Source: Botrytis cinerea B05.10 (taxonomy: Eukaryota > Ascomycota > Leotiomycetes > Helotiales > Sclerotiniaceae). Taken from it: a stretch of DNA of 64,000 nt. The stretch's first letter is position 1. The number at the start of each line of letters is the position of its first letter. Under the pieces are notes generated by a model. That model had not been told where the DNA came from and did no database searches. It saw nothing but the letters and a program-made list of their open reading frames with translations. Shown here in pieces: positions 1-12,094 of the stretch. The stretch covers positions 1,054,001 to 1,118,000 of the forward strand of contig NC_037325.1 of the NCBI RefSeq assembly GCF_000143535.2. The letters run 5' to 3'. A program made the translations under genes and the position numbers.

Positions 1-2453
1 ACAAGCTCTATCTAAAATCGCCAGATTGGGATTCACCCTCGGTCCACAGGCATCTACTCGAGCAAACTGACCGAGAGGATGTTGAAAAGGATTATCGAAA
101 AACGTATCAAACCGGATCTCAGTCATTATTCTTCGCTCAATGTAAAGATCCAAATCAAACATGGCTTCCTCTTCTCGAAAAGGCTTACGCTAAAGCACAC
201 GGGGATTTCTTTTCTTTGAGTGGAGGATGGATAGGGTAATTACATCTTTATCATCTCATATATCAACTAACAATTCATAGGGAGGGTCTTGAAGATTTGA
301 CAGGAGGCGTAACTACGGAACTTCTTACTTCGGATATTCTTGATACCGATGAATTTTGGCATAATGAAATTCTCAAGGTCAATAAAGAATTCCTTTTTGG
401 TTGCTCTACTGGTCTTCTCGATTACGGTTATGGCAATAGAGATGGAATATCTGAAGGCCATGCATACGTTATTATGGAGGCTAGAGAGTTATCTACTGGC
501 GAACGTCTCCTAAAATTACGGTTTGTCTTTCAAATAGGCTTTAGAGTTATCACTAACAATTGCATGTGAAGGAATCCGTGGGGAAAGATCAAAAAAGGTA
601 ATTGGGAAGGTCCATGGTCAGATGGAAGCAAGGAATTCACCCCTGAAGCTCAGATAGAGCTCAACCACAAATTTGGAAACGATAGTGTTTTCTGGATTTC
701 ATATCAGGATTTACTACGCAAATATCAACATTTCGATCGCACTCGGTTGTTCATGGACAGTCCTGATTGGAGATTGACCCAAGACTGGGTCAGTGTAGAG
801 GTGCCATGGAGATCCGAGTTTGAACAGAAGTTCACCATAACGCTTAAGAAGGAATCACCCATAGTTTTGGTTATGAGTCAACTCGACGACAGGTACTTTA
901 TTGGTCTACATGGTCAATACAACTTCAGATTGCAGTTTCGGGTTCATGAGATTAATTCACCCGATGAAGAAGATTATATCGTCCGAAGCCATGGGAATTA
1001 TCTTATGAGGCGAAGTGTGGTTGCTGAATTGAAAAGTCTCTCCGCCGGAACATATACAGTATATATGATGGTCATAGCAGAAAGGGATAAGGATCGACAG
1101 AGTGTTGAAGATGTCGTTAAAGATGAATTGAGTCAAAGGGAAGATAATGAAAAATTAGCTAAAGTTGGTCTAGCTTACGATCTGGCTCACCAGAAAGGAT
1201 TGTCTCATATGGAGTTAAGAATTAAATCCAGAAAGGCTCTAGATAAAGCAAAGGCCCGAGAATCCAGGATTGCTAAACGTAAAGTCCTTTGGGAGAAAAG
1301 ACACATTGCGCGGGAGATACTAAGGAAGCAAAAGAAGAAGAATTATGAGAAACGTGAAGGTAAAGCAGCAAAAGATACTGAGTGGGCAAAGGAACAAGAA
1401 GAACGTGAGCTAAAGGATCAAGGTGTTCAAACGGAAGATATTCCAGAAGTTCAAGTCGAGAAACAAGACAAGTCAATGCAAACCGAAGATCTCAATGAGG
1501 AGTCAATGAACACTACAGTTGATACACAACCCACAAATGAAAGGGACAAAGCAGTACAGACAGAAGGCTTTACACCATCTTCTAATGAGTCCCAGACAAC
1601 TCCCGTAACTCCAAAGAGTAATGGTTCATCTCCACGTTCACCGTATACGATGATCTCGAGATCCGGATCTAATCGCCGCAAATCACTACCTCCACCTCCA
1701 AGCTTTGTTAATCTTCGTAGAAATCCGAGTCGTCCACCAAATCATGGTCGAGGGCCTCCTCCTCCTTCTTCGAAACCAGGTCTATATGTTACTTCGGAGG
1801 GGGAGTCAAGTGCAAGTCCTCTTTCGGATTATGATATGTATAGTGACGATGATCCGACTCTTAAGCCACGAAATCAGTCAACCGAGCCGAAACGCCCAAA
1901 GGAAAGGGAGGCTGGTGAAGATGAGCCAGAACCATGGAATGCGGTTTGTATCGTTGGCTTCAGGGTTTACAGTAAGGATGAAGGACTAGTGCTTACTGTT
2001 TGCGAGGAGGGTATGGAGGAAGTGATTGAGTTGAAAGAGGATAGTGAAGCTGGTACTGATGGTGATGTGGAAGATGCTGAAGATGAAGATTGCCATGAGA
2101 AGAAAGGAGGAAATGGGGAAGATTTGAAATTAAAAGATACTGCAGCAGGAAACGACTCAACACTTTCAGATGTCGCAATCAAAATTGAGCCTGACAAAGA
2201 TTTGAATGTCGCTATCTCCAATTCACCTTACGAGATTACTGGAACCTCTTCGTCAGTCAACAATGGCCTTGAAGAAATTCCTACCGAGAAGCAATCCCAA
2301 GAAGCCACCAAAATTTTGGAAATAGAGACAAACGGCGACGCTCAGCAGAAGTCGGCTCTTGGGATCTCGGAGGGTGCTACAGATGATATCGTGAAGGAAT
2401 CAGATTCTCAATCCGGCATTGCAACATCAAGCGCTTCTTCGAACTGCACTTAA
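1..2453 (+). CDS. Calpain-family cysteine protease (C2), 5' part missing
   Basis: This is the 3' part of a calpain-like intracellular cysteine protease; 784 residues are visible. Exons are <1-235, 281-520 and 572-2453, with introns 236-280 and 521-571, both with ACTAAC branch sites. The catalytic-domain signatures are GEGLEDLTGG, then the active-site His in GHAYVIMEA (about visible residue 138) and the active-site Asn in NPWG (about residue 159). The catalytic Cys must lie upstream of base 1. A beta-rich C2-like/domain III stretch follows to about base 1090, then a long Lys/Arg/Glu-rich predicted coiled coil (about 1100-1410), then a disordered acidic tail with Ser/Pro-rich patches. Three tandem VQTE/MQTE motifs lie at 1416-1568. 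Calpains act by limited Ca2+-linked proteolysis in the cytoplasm. The tail differs from the PalB/Rim13 layout as I know it, so I do not assign PalB. Family assignment is firm; the substrate is unknown. Confidence 0.9.
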
Positions 2454-3136
2454 AGCTCACACTGATTTTTGTTCAGGTAACATTCAGTGTACAATTCATT
2501 CTTCAGATCAGTGCACAATGAAAACAATTTCTCGTTTTTGGAAGCCCCATTTTGATCTTTCAAGCGATTCAGGCAGTCTAGGCGGTCTATGCGAGCTTCT
2601 CGGTTTTATCTTCAGCAAAATCTTCGAACCCGCATGTAGTTCTAGTAATTCTAGTGATTACATTCTCATGACTAATGAAATTTTTCGTAATATCTGTAGG
2701 TAGATACAATGATGTTAGTATTATTCCCATCAATGAATATATTCAGACTACTCAATCAACACAATTTTCATTGGCCCTTTCTCAGAACCAAATAAGGTTA
2801 CCCGACCGGGTAAAATTCAATTGGGCAGGCTACGATGTAATTTTAATGTTCAGTTAAGCTTGTACACCGTGGACAATTTTCGAACATAGTGGCGCTAAAA
2901 TACAACGGTCGTTGATTAACAGACGAATCATAGTGATATAAACTCACATCGCTTTATTGTCTTGGCGTAAGATTACGACACTTTTAATCTTCATCAATTT
3001 CCTTGTTATGTTCTACGAGGGAGGCTCTTCTTTACTTCGTCTTACTTATTTGACATTTCCAGTCTGTTCTTTTCCTACTGCAATTGATCCATTCATCATT
3101 TTTCTTATTCCCAAAATTCAAGGCCACTCAATCAAT
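2454..3136. other. Intergenic region and 5' leader of the GPI protein gene
   Basis: I see no gene here. It holds the 3' flank of the calpain gene and a T-rich leader before the ATG at 3137. A reading frame runs open from about 2957 into the GPI protein, but the residues before Met 3137 do not look like a secretory start. I place translation at 3137, where a hydrophobic signal peptide begins. Confidence 0.5.
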
Positions 3137-4116
3137 ATGGTTCAATACAAAACCCTCATCTTTCTCCTTACTATAGGCATGTCAGCTGCTTTCGAGAGTA
3201 CACTGCCCCTTGCCCTTCGGCAAGTTGAGGAAACACCTCACCCCAATCAGAATTACCTATACGAGATGTGTTTTCCCAATCTATCGAACGTTAGCCTTGT
3301 TAGAAGTTCTGCTGGGAAACGATTGGAAATCATGGCCAATTCTCCTTTCCCTTGCGAGCGCAGTAACTATATCATCTACGCCTGCCTTGCCAATGGCACC
3401 TCTCCCATTGATTTTCTCGCCGAGCAGGAATGCATCTGTCCATCTTCATTGTGGGAACTCGAAGCAGCTTGTACGGACTGTTACCTAGCACATGGATATC
3501 AAAATACTACCAGAGAGGAAAGCGATGCTGCCATTTCAAGTCTGAGTCACGCGGAATGTACGGCCACACCCGTACAACCGTTTACGAACTTTTTCTCGTC
3601 CCTGAATGCGACGGAAGCATTGACGACACCGGATGCGGTGCTTGGAACGGATAAGTTTCCAAATCAGACGGCCGTTAGCAGTTAGTGGGATTTTCTCATT
3701 TTGTGATTTGTGATCGTGGGGCTTTTTGGATCGCTTTGGGTTGTTCATTGACTTTGTGAAAAAGAAAAAAAAAATTCTCTCTTTGTGCCTCTGTACTGAC
3801 TTTGCTTCGAAATTGCGTAGATTATTATACGGGAAATACTGTATGGACGACGGGGAGTATTACCGGGAGTGCAACGGCTAGATTGACAAGCTATACGGCG
3901 ACAGAATTTAGTAGATTTACTCCTACGACTACGGGAGCTCCTTATTCGACGGGTGCTAGTGGGAGTGGGAGTGGGAGTGCGCAGACAACAACTAGTACGA
4001 GCGGAGCGGGAGGGTTGGAGAGTAAGATGAAGAGTCCGGGTGGTGTTCTGGGAGCAGCTGCGTTGCTAATGCAGTGTGTGGCGGTGGTACTTATTGCTTC
4101 TTTTGCTTCGTGTTAG
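3137..4116 (+). CDS. Cysteine-rich secreted GPI-anchored surface protein
   Basis: The model has two exons, 3137-3680 and 3821-4116, and encodes 279 aa. The 140-base intron has donor GTTAGT, a CTGAC branch site near 3796 and acceptor GTAG; the phase joins cleanly. The start at 3137 gives a hydrophobic signal peptide (MVQYKTLIFLLTIG). The mature ectodomain carries spaced cysteines, including ECICPSSLWELEAACTDC and a later HAECTATP, as in uncharacterised fungal surface proteins. It also has several N-x-S/T sites, a Ser/Thr/Gly-rich stalk (GASGSGSGSAQTTTSTSG) and a hydrophobic C-terminal tail ending ASFASC, typical of a GPI-attachment signal. Probable location is the plasma membrane outer face or cell wall. 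No enzymatic motif is visible, so I give no function. Confidence 0.75.
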
Positions 4117-4737
4117 ATGCTTATGTGTATTGTTTGGTTGGCAATTGAGAGAGTAGGTAAATAGTTTTAGAGAGGGTTGTAGAGGTTAAAGGTAGGGGGG
4201 GTGGGGATCATACGAAAAAAAAAGGATAGGCGAAGCGAAAGTAGAAGTGGAGGTTTGTGATAGCATCTTTTTCATGATCGTATGGAAGGAATAATGTAGG
4301 GATAAGATGCTTTGCTGGGTTTGTATTGTTATATTGATTAACTTGCTGGTATTTATGGTATACCATGCATACGGATATACATAATTAGCTGAGTCGCTCT
4401 CACGGGATGTGATATGAAATAGATGGTTCATCTATCCGAACAATTGAAGACCCGGTAACACCGTGTTAGAAAGTGGAATAGCTACATCGGTTGAAATCGT
4501 CGCGAAACCGTCCAAGCCATAGATCGCAAGACTTACATGCTGCTAAAAAAAATACATCGGTTCCAATATCGCATTTCATAGCGATAATTCTATTGGATTC
4601 CCAAGTTCATTCGTTGGTATGTCAACATACATACATATATACAATCAGCAATCATGCATTGTGTCTCAGAAATACGAAAGAATTCATTCCGTAGTGGTTT
4701 GAGAGAAGTAGAAAAAGGAAGATTTGTATTCCTTTTA

Positions 4738-4760
4738 GGCTGGCTGGCTGGCTGGCTGGC
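4738..4760. repeat. TGGC tetranucleotide microsatellite
   Basis: A near-perfect run of GGCT/TGGC units lies in the gene desert. It overlaps no gene. Confidence 0.9.
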
Positions 4761-5174
4761 TATGTGCTGGGTTTCAAATAAGGTTAAAGTTTCTCGCTTA
4801 TTTTTTTTTTTGTGTGTGTGAGATGAATGTGGATAGAGATTACCTAGGTATGTAGTATCTATTATAATCGATCCTAGATATTGACTTATAAAGAAAGGTG
4901 TGTTTTGTTTTGAATAGAGAGGTAGCTATGTGCTATGTGTTATGTGTTATGTGAGAAATAGTTGATTTCAGATCAAGGTTTTTTAAATTTACGAAAGTGA
5001 TTTTTGGGGGGATTGGATGGGGACGGCAATGGAGTGGATGCGCCATGTTGAATTTTAGGGAGGTGTTTATTATGTTTATTTATTCACTTGTGGATTTTAG
5101 CGCTTTGGGGACTGGAGTTTGGGTGAGATTGGCTATGGCCTTCAGGAGTGGTTGTCTCGTTTTGAAGATTGGTG

Positions 5175-5202
5175 CTGAGTTGAGTTGAGTTGAGTTGAGT
5201 TG
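5175..5202. repeat. TTGAG pentanucleotide microsatellite
   Basis: About five consecutive TGAGT units in non-coding DNA. Confidence 0.9.
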
Positions 5203-8200
5203 GATGTTCGTCGATGGTCTTGGTGTTGAGGATAACGGCAGATGGTTTTTCTCGGATGGGAATGTGAATTGGGGTGCGGGGTGAGAGGAAGGAGGAAACG
5301 CGTGGGACCTTGAGAGGAGAGGAAAGAAAATGAGCTTTTAGATATTGATATAGAGTGAGATGGGAGAATGAGATTCTTTCTTCTTCTGTATTGCATGTCT
5401 GTCTATATGTGAGTGTTTTTATTCTTTCTTCGTGCTTTACGTAAATTCGGTGTTCATACTCGACAATACATATCGCGGGTGATTTTCTCTCTGTGCAAAT
5501 TTTCGATCTTGATATTTCACATTCATATTCACATTCACCTTCACATCTAAGTTCACCTTCCTGCCCCTTCTCCCATCTCCACCCAAACCCAACCTCCTAT
5601 CCATATATATTGCTCTTCATTTCAGCTTGAATACAAATACCTCCATCTAATCCATCAAACACGACAAACATCAAACGTCAATACCACAAGTAAGTACCCT
5701 ACTCTTCCGCATTTTTCTGCCTTCTCAACTTCCATCTATGATGATTATCTTACCTTTTGATCGTTTACGATAATGATGATAAACATGTATATACACGGTA
5801 TATTCATACTCATTCCATCTGAGATTTGTTGATGCTGAGATTGAATTTGTGTTTGATTGAGGGATCTTGACTAATATTTGTGTAGTTATTTAGGGGGGGT
5901 TTTTTTTTTTGCTATTTTCTTGGTAGTGGCTGTGGTAGTTATAGTTAGATGATGAAATATAGAAAATGAGATCTTAGATGCGAGTGTTGAATCTCAAGGA
6001 AAAATATAGATGAGATTATATATCATCATTCCCTACCTACGTTTAGTCTCAATGAACCCACCGTAGATTCCCATACTCAGATACTCAAATACAAATCCTT
6101 GTGGATAGATAGATACACTTACCCACCCTGTGATTTTCTTAAAACTTTTCCTATCCCAATTTTCTTGCTTTCTCCTGATCGACACCGCAATATTTTCAAC
6201 TGTGCTATCAACGATTACAAAGAAATCCTTGATCTTAATCTCAACCCTCCTAAGCCCAAGAAAAATCAAAACAAACAAGAACTGATCCTCGAATCTCATC
6301 TCACCTTGAGTACGATGTGAAAAATAACCCAACAACCAACCTCTCCACCCAAGTCGGTAAATATCGAGTTCCCCTTAACGCCCCACTTTTCGCGCTGAAT
6401 ATTTCGTGTCTTTCCTCACTCTAATTTGTCTCTAATTTACTAGTCGACAGCTTCCTCGCTAGAAAATAATATCTCAACATCTAGGTTCTAAAGCTATAGA
6501 AACCTTTATCTATTTATTTATTTTTAGATTTCACTACTAGATATTGTACAGTAATGAAACAAATACTACTAGGTCGAGCGTTCTCTGTGATAAGTGCCGG
6601 GAGTTGATATTTGGTGTCAGTGTGTGAGGATATGTGAAATTGGTTGAAGATATTAATGTTTATATAAGAACAGCAGGCGGGTGACTAGGTAGGTATTCGA
6701 AATAGGACTTGCGGGTTGATACGAAATTTCTTGGTGTGAAGCGAGCGTGGGAGATGAGAAGCCTATAGATAGGTGACTGGTAGATACTCCACATCAATTA
6801 TCTATCAGAGAATTTAATGGATTAAATCTGATAATTGTACTTATATTCATGGATATCTGGACCAAAGGGAGTTGTGCTATTGTCTGATTCGTCTTGAGAT
6901 TTAAAGTGTGAGTTTTGGGATGGAGAGTGCGAATGTGAAACTTGTGGTTTGTAAAAATGATATCTAGGTACGTATTTCATACTGAATGCAAATTAATGGT
7001 GGTAAAAGATTGTTTGTCTCTGATTGAGATGAGCAGAAAGATGCAGAGAGTGAAGTGCTGGAACAGAGTATGGACGTGAAGTTGGCTTCTAATTACGGTA
7101 AGACGTATATCGAATACTGGTGATGAAATGGCAATGAAATGAAGAGCACATGGTATTACACAAGCGAATGAAAGGATCGTCGGTATATTTGGACAGAATG
7201 ATAGAAGACGATCCTTCCACATGAATGCGGGTTCGATATATGTAATAGAACAATTGTAATGAGACCAAGTACTTAATGGACAGAAAAAAGATAAGTCAGA
7301 CGAGTTTGAAAGATAGATGAGATTTAGTAACTTGATATGCCTTAATTGCACATCTATTTAATTATTTTAAGAACTTAGGGGATAGAATGAAGATTCAAAT
7401 GCCTTATTTACATATCCAGTCGATCAATCTCCGAGCTCACTAGATTGAATGAAGCTTCAAGTTTGAAGCTTGAGTTCAACAGACATAGAAAAGGTGATTG
7501 TAAAAGAGCTACAACAGACGGAAGAGTTCAAATGCCCAAAAGAAAGTAACGACATCGCAACCTTTTCGTATAATACCCCAAAAATCATCTCGTGAAATGT
7601 CCAGCTCCCATCTTCATTTTGATTAATTTATGTATCATCATTCCCACAATGTATTTCTTCTTCTCAATTCTTTACACTAAAATCACAATCATCACCATTA
7701 AGCCAATCACCCTAGCCTTACTACTCGTTTCAAAATGAAGTCTGCAAGGTGGGCCGCCCTTGATGCAAATGGAGGAAGGAGGTCAACATCATCACCACCA
7801 AATGTTTGCCGAGCTAGAGGAGAGCTCTTTCCCAAAAAACTTCACTCCAAGCAAATCCGGCCATATCTCTAGCAAAAGTAAACTCACATCAAAAGAAATA
7901 GTCCTATCAATTCCTATCAAACATGACAAACATTGAGTAAGTTTCTTCTTTCCTCTCTCGTGGTCGTTGGGTTCCTTGTCATGATTAAAAATAAGCACTC
8001 GTTTCACAACGCTTCTGAGTGAACCTTCAATGGGGACTTGATGATCAGTGATCGCGGCTGTTAATATGAACAATATCTCAATCTTGTGCGCTCTGATGCA
8101 GATCAATTTCTGAATATCTGCTAACACATACGATACCAGGGCCACATGGCAGGCCTTCATGGCGCAACTCCTTTTTTCTTTTTCTTTCTTGGACTGTCCC

Positions 8201-9174
8201 GTCAATGGAGCTTAATAATCCTACGGAACTAGAAATCCACATAGTGTAGTGTGCAGGTCATCACTCTGCACGTGAATTCTTTTCTTTCTTGGCCACATCC
8301 CTCAGTTTGTTCGTTTTGAACATGATTGAGTGGCTATTTAAAATACAAATACCTATTCAAAACCCCAAAATTCAACAATTGTGATCCTTTCGTTGCGTAA
8401 TCTGTCGATGTATAGAGAAGAACATGATGAGAACGACGGTATTTTTGGCCCATTTTTCGAGACAAGGAAAAGTAAGATACTGGGCTTTGAGTATGAGGAA
8501 TGAATTTTTGATGTTTTTGGAAGGTGTGAAGATCGGAATTTGGGTGGGGAGCTGTAGCTGTAGCTTGCGTCGTGACAAGAATGTTGCGTGAATGAATAAT
8601 ACATGAGTGGGAATCCAAAATTGGGGATCGAGTTGATTGATTTTGACTAAGAATGATAACAGTAATAACGGCACGACTCAATGTGAGATGAAAATAGTAT
8701 ATTGCTTATGTTTCATATGAAGTGGTGATAATATATCTGCATCCTGAAGAAGTCCTTCTCCCATATGATAAATGGATTTACACGTGATGACACGACATCA
8801 TCTTTTACAGTCCTCTCCGTTCCATTCTTTCAATTGCAAGCTATACAGTCTTACTTCATCTTTTATAAAAGCGTTTTAAGTTCATCCATACAATCACACA
8901 GCCAACAAAAGTACACACCACACCACATCCCACCGGCAAGATTACCAGCTTTCCAGCCACACAAACAATCATACCTATACCACAGCCCCCTCGCTAGCAA
9001 AGTCTTCATCGCCTACCAACTATAAAGCTAGCCTTCTAAGAATCATATCCTCAAATCACTATCCTTATCCCCATCCTTATTCTTATATTCATCCACAAAG
9101 CAGCTATACCTCCACTACAACTCCCCCGCCATCAAAATCTCCATCATCTATCATCTATCAACTCCAACCCCCCA

Positions 9175-9193
9175 CCCCCCCCCCCCCCCCCCC
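9175..9193. repeat. Poly-C homopolymer (19 bases)
   Basis: An uninterrupted C run within a C/A/T-rich stretch. Its length may be unreliable because homopolymers are prone to sequencing error. Confidence 0.85.
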
Positions 9194-10258
9194 TTCTTGA
9201 ACTTCCATCCTCGAACCACTATTCTCAACCTCACACAAACCCTCATACAAACTTTCATCTTTCCGCTCACACACCAATCAACAAAAAATCCCACAGCTTA
9301 CCAATCTAGATACACATAAAAGGGATACAATACCGATCAATAGGTAGTATACAGGCTGCATCAAGTAAATCGACAGAATCACAGAACCTTTCCCTGTCCT
9401 ACAGAATGAGGATAGAGTAGATATATATATATATATATATACATATATAACCTATGCGACTGAAACTGGAACCATCTCCTCCCATCCAGAATACAACTAC
9501 CCAACCACCTACCACCTAACCCAGTACAATACAATTCACCAGGATTCAATTCAACCGTAAGTCTCCCAGAGAGAGACATTGCGCCATGGAATTTTCGCGT
9601 AATTATTCCTCACCCCTTCTACCTACATACCTCACGACCTACCTAGCAATTCAGATTTTGATCACGTACCCCATCCCACCCCATCCTGCTCCAGATCTAT
9701 GTCTATTTGCATTTCTAGTTCCAGTCCCAGTTCTACCTTCAATTCTTTCTCTCCCCCAATCCCATCCACACCACTCTTAAATCTTAAGACCCCCCCAAAA
9801 AAACTTCCATCCGATAGCAACAGCACGAATACTATGACTACTCCGTAGTCGCAACTAAAAACAAATATTATACAATACGACCATATCACCTCACCTCACC
9901 TCACCTCATCACATTCCCAAGATTGCACAGGAATCCTATACATTTTGTCTCTCAACAAATTCAAGTCCCGAATTACACTTGGAGGTAACAACAAGCAAGG
10001 TTGGTGTCCAACATATTGAGAATCAGACGAGAAAAGAGTACTTGTGAATATACATTTATATCTGTATATAGATATGTATATGAAATGACCGCCCGCACTA
10101 AAAACATCTCCTGCAAATAAACGGAGTGGATCAAAGGGTATAGTACCATATGCGCCCAACCCATCCCAATTCATGATTAACGCCTTGTATCGACCATCTT
10201 TACTTTTTCATCCACTGTTTTCTATTAACGCCACAAATGCCACCCTCCTCTCTCAACC

Positions 10259-12094
10259 TCACGTCCGTCCCATAACAGCATTCGTAGCCAAAACCTCAAT
10301 CCTCCTTGCATAAAGTTTCATCATATGACTAACCGGATCACCCCACACGACGCCCCTCAACAATTCATCCGAGACAATCTGCGCAATCACACCATCATCC
10401 ATTCGATCCTGCAACTTCTTACTTCCTTGCGCATTACCCAACCTATCCACCCCTCGCAAGAGAACAATATTTCCTGCATTACTCAGAGTCGCTTCGGGAA
10501 CATGCCATACTGGTCCCAAATCCACATGCGGATCGGGTTTCGAATGTTTCTTCTTCGTGAAAAGGGTATTACTAGATTTGGAAGATTTGAGTCCTAATCT
10601 CAAAGGTTGGAGAACGGATTTCCCGGGTGCAGGCGTGGAATAGAGATCGAGTAGCGATCTGACATAAGCGAAATCTGCTCTTGCGACTAGATCACCCTCG
10701 TTGATGAATGACATAAAAATAGACTTGGAAGCTGCCCGGGTTTTTGGTTTTTCTAATGGTAAGAGTGAAATGGGTGGTGTTCCAAATGTGATGCAATGAA
10801 TTCGTTTGAAACATCCCGTGAGGACGTTGAGCTCTGATCTAGCTTCGGGACTTGTGGAAAGCATGTGTGAGTATAATAGAGCAGCAATAGCTCCACCAGC
10901 GGAATGCCCAGTGATTAGTAAAGAACATTGGGTACGATTAGGATTTTCTTGGAGGAGATTTCGAAGTCGAGCTGCTATTGGTTTGATCCAGTCTTTTGCA
11001 GCACCCAAAAATCCAGAATGACATAAATTCCCTGGGTCGTCCTAAGAGAGAAACGATTAGCGACTTATAGAATTTCCTAATAAATTTCATCTTACCAAAA
11101 AACCCTCTGGAGACGTAGGCTTTGTCTTGACATTGACAGCCCAGTCTGTAAATGAATGTGTTGTTCCTCGAATCGCAAATACAATTACATCCCGATCATC
11201 GATTGGTACACTTTTCATCACGGTCCCTGCCCTTCCTCTTGCATTTACTCTTGTTTCTTTTTCTTGTCCAGTAGGTTTCGAATAGACTTGTTCGGAGTAT
11301 TGAGCAGCGAGGCATATAAGAGGATATGTATTAAAGTACCTGTGACTTGTTAGCTCAAAGCCTTAATTCAAGGAAGCATGAAAATCCTACAATCTCATTG
11401 GCTTGAGGTCCATTGGTAACCTTGAATTGGCATAGGCATGGACCTTTGAAAAGTAATTTGTGTGCGTCGTTTCACTTGATTTGACATCCTTCAAATCTGC
11501 CTTTGATTTCTTGCTCCGCGGAAACAAATCTCGACTGGTTGTCTCTAATTCCTTTTCGTCCTGCCATTCCGGATCATAATGTTGAGGCACTGTAAGCTCT
11601 CGATCATCCCCACTGAATCTTTCCTCGTCAATTGAAGTGACCACCGAGCATAATTTCGAAGACAAAGTATCGTACAGAGCGGTCGTTTGACGATAATGAT
11701 GGATGGTTTGTTGTGACATAACGGCCACGCCATTGTTAATCGCAGCGATACACGGCAGATCATGTATTGAAGTCTCTTTCAATAGATTTGTAACCGATCG
11801 CAAATTCATTGACGCAACGCCATTTCGTGGTGGCAGTAGGGGCGGCGCCATTATAGTATGTGTTTGATATCTCGGTGGTGGCGATGGTGGTTCGATTGGA
11901 GTCACTATCCATCCTTGTGGTGCTGGACGATGTTGATTATATTCATTTGATATGTGATGCGGACGTTCTTCGACATAAAACCAATTTGGTCTCGTTGTAG
12001 GATGTGGTTCTCTCTGTAATTCATTTGAATCATCGTAATGTCGAGACTGGGGTGGCAGTATTTTCTTTTTGTTTGATCTGCCAAATAGCCCCAT
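10259..12094 (-). CDS. Class 3 lipase-family alpha/beta hydrolase
   Basis: Three exons on the minus strand, 12094-11391, 11339-11096 and 11041-10259, give 576 aa in consistent phase. The 51-base first intron has a GCTAAC branch site. The nucleophile elbow GHSAGG (Ser near residue 363) follows a strand ending SLLIT. The upstream oxyanion-region motif RGTTHSFTDW and the CHSGFLGAA segment are typical of fungal class 3 lipases; ITFGTPP and NEGDLVARAD supply the expected strand and acid region. The N-terminal 200 residues are basic and then Pro-rich (SPPPRYQ, PPLLPPRN) with no signal peptide, which suggests an intracellular enzyme acting on acylglycerols or phospholipids. The substrate cannot be told. 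It stands alone, with a desert on its 3' side. Confidence 0.88.

Larger units (their letters stand above)
4117..10258. other. 6-kb gene desert with microsatellites and promoter-like stretches
   Basis: No convincing protein gene is present; the frames are short and compositionally biased. There are several pyrimidine-rich, leader-like stretches, notably 5500-5690, followed by a strong splice-donor match (GTAAGTACC at about 5695), and 8870-9300. A 45-codon ORF at 7735-7872 and a 64-codon ORF at 9586-9780 are not recognisable. Simple repeats are a TGGC run (4738-4760), a TTGAG run (5175-5202), a 19-base C run (9175-9193) and a TA run (about 9420-9440). The region could hold non-coding transcripts or the regulatory DNA of a flanking gene, but the sequence alone does not decide. 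Confidence 0.5.

Noticed and set aside
2957..3136. N-terminal extension of the GPI protein to base 2957
   Set aside because: The extension starts at a non-ATG codon and would bury the signal peptide; the ATG at 3137 begins a proper secretion signal.
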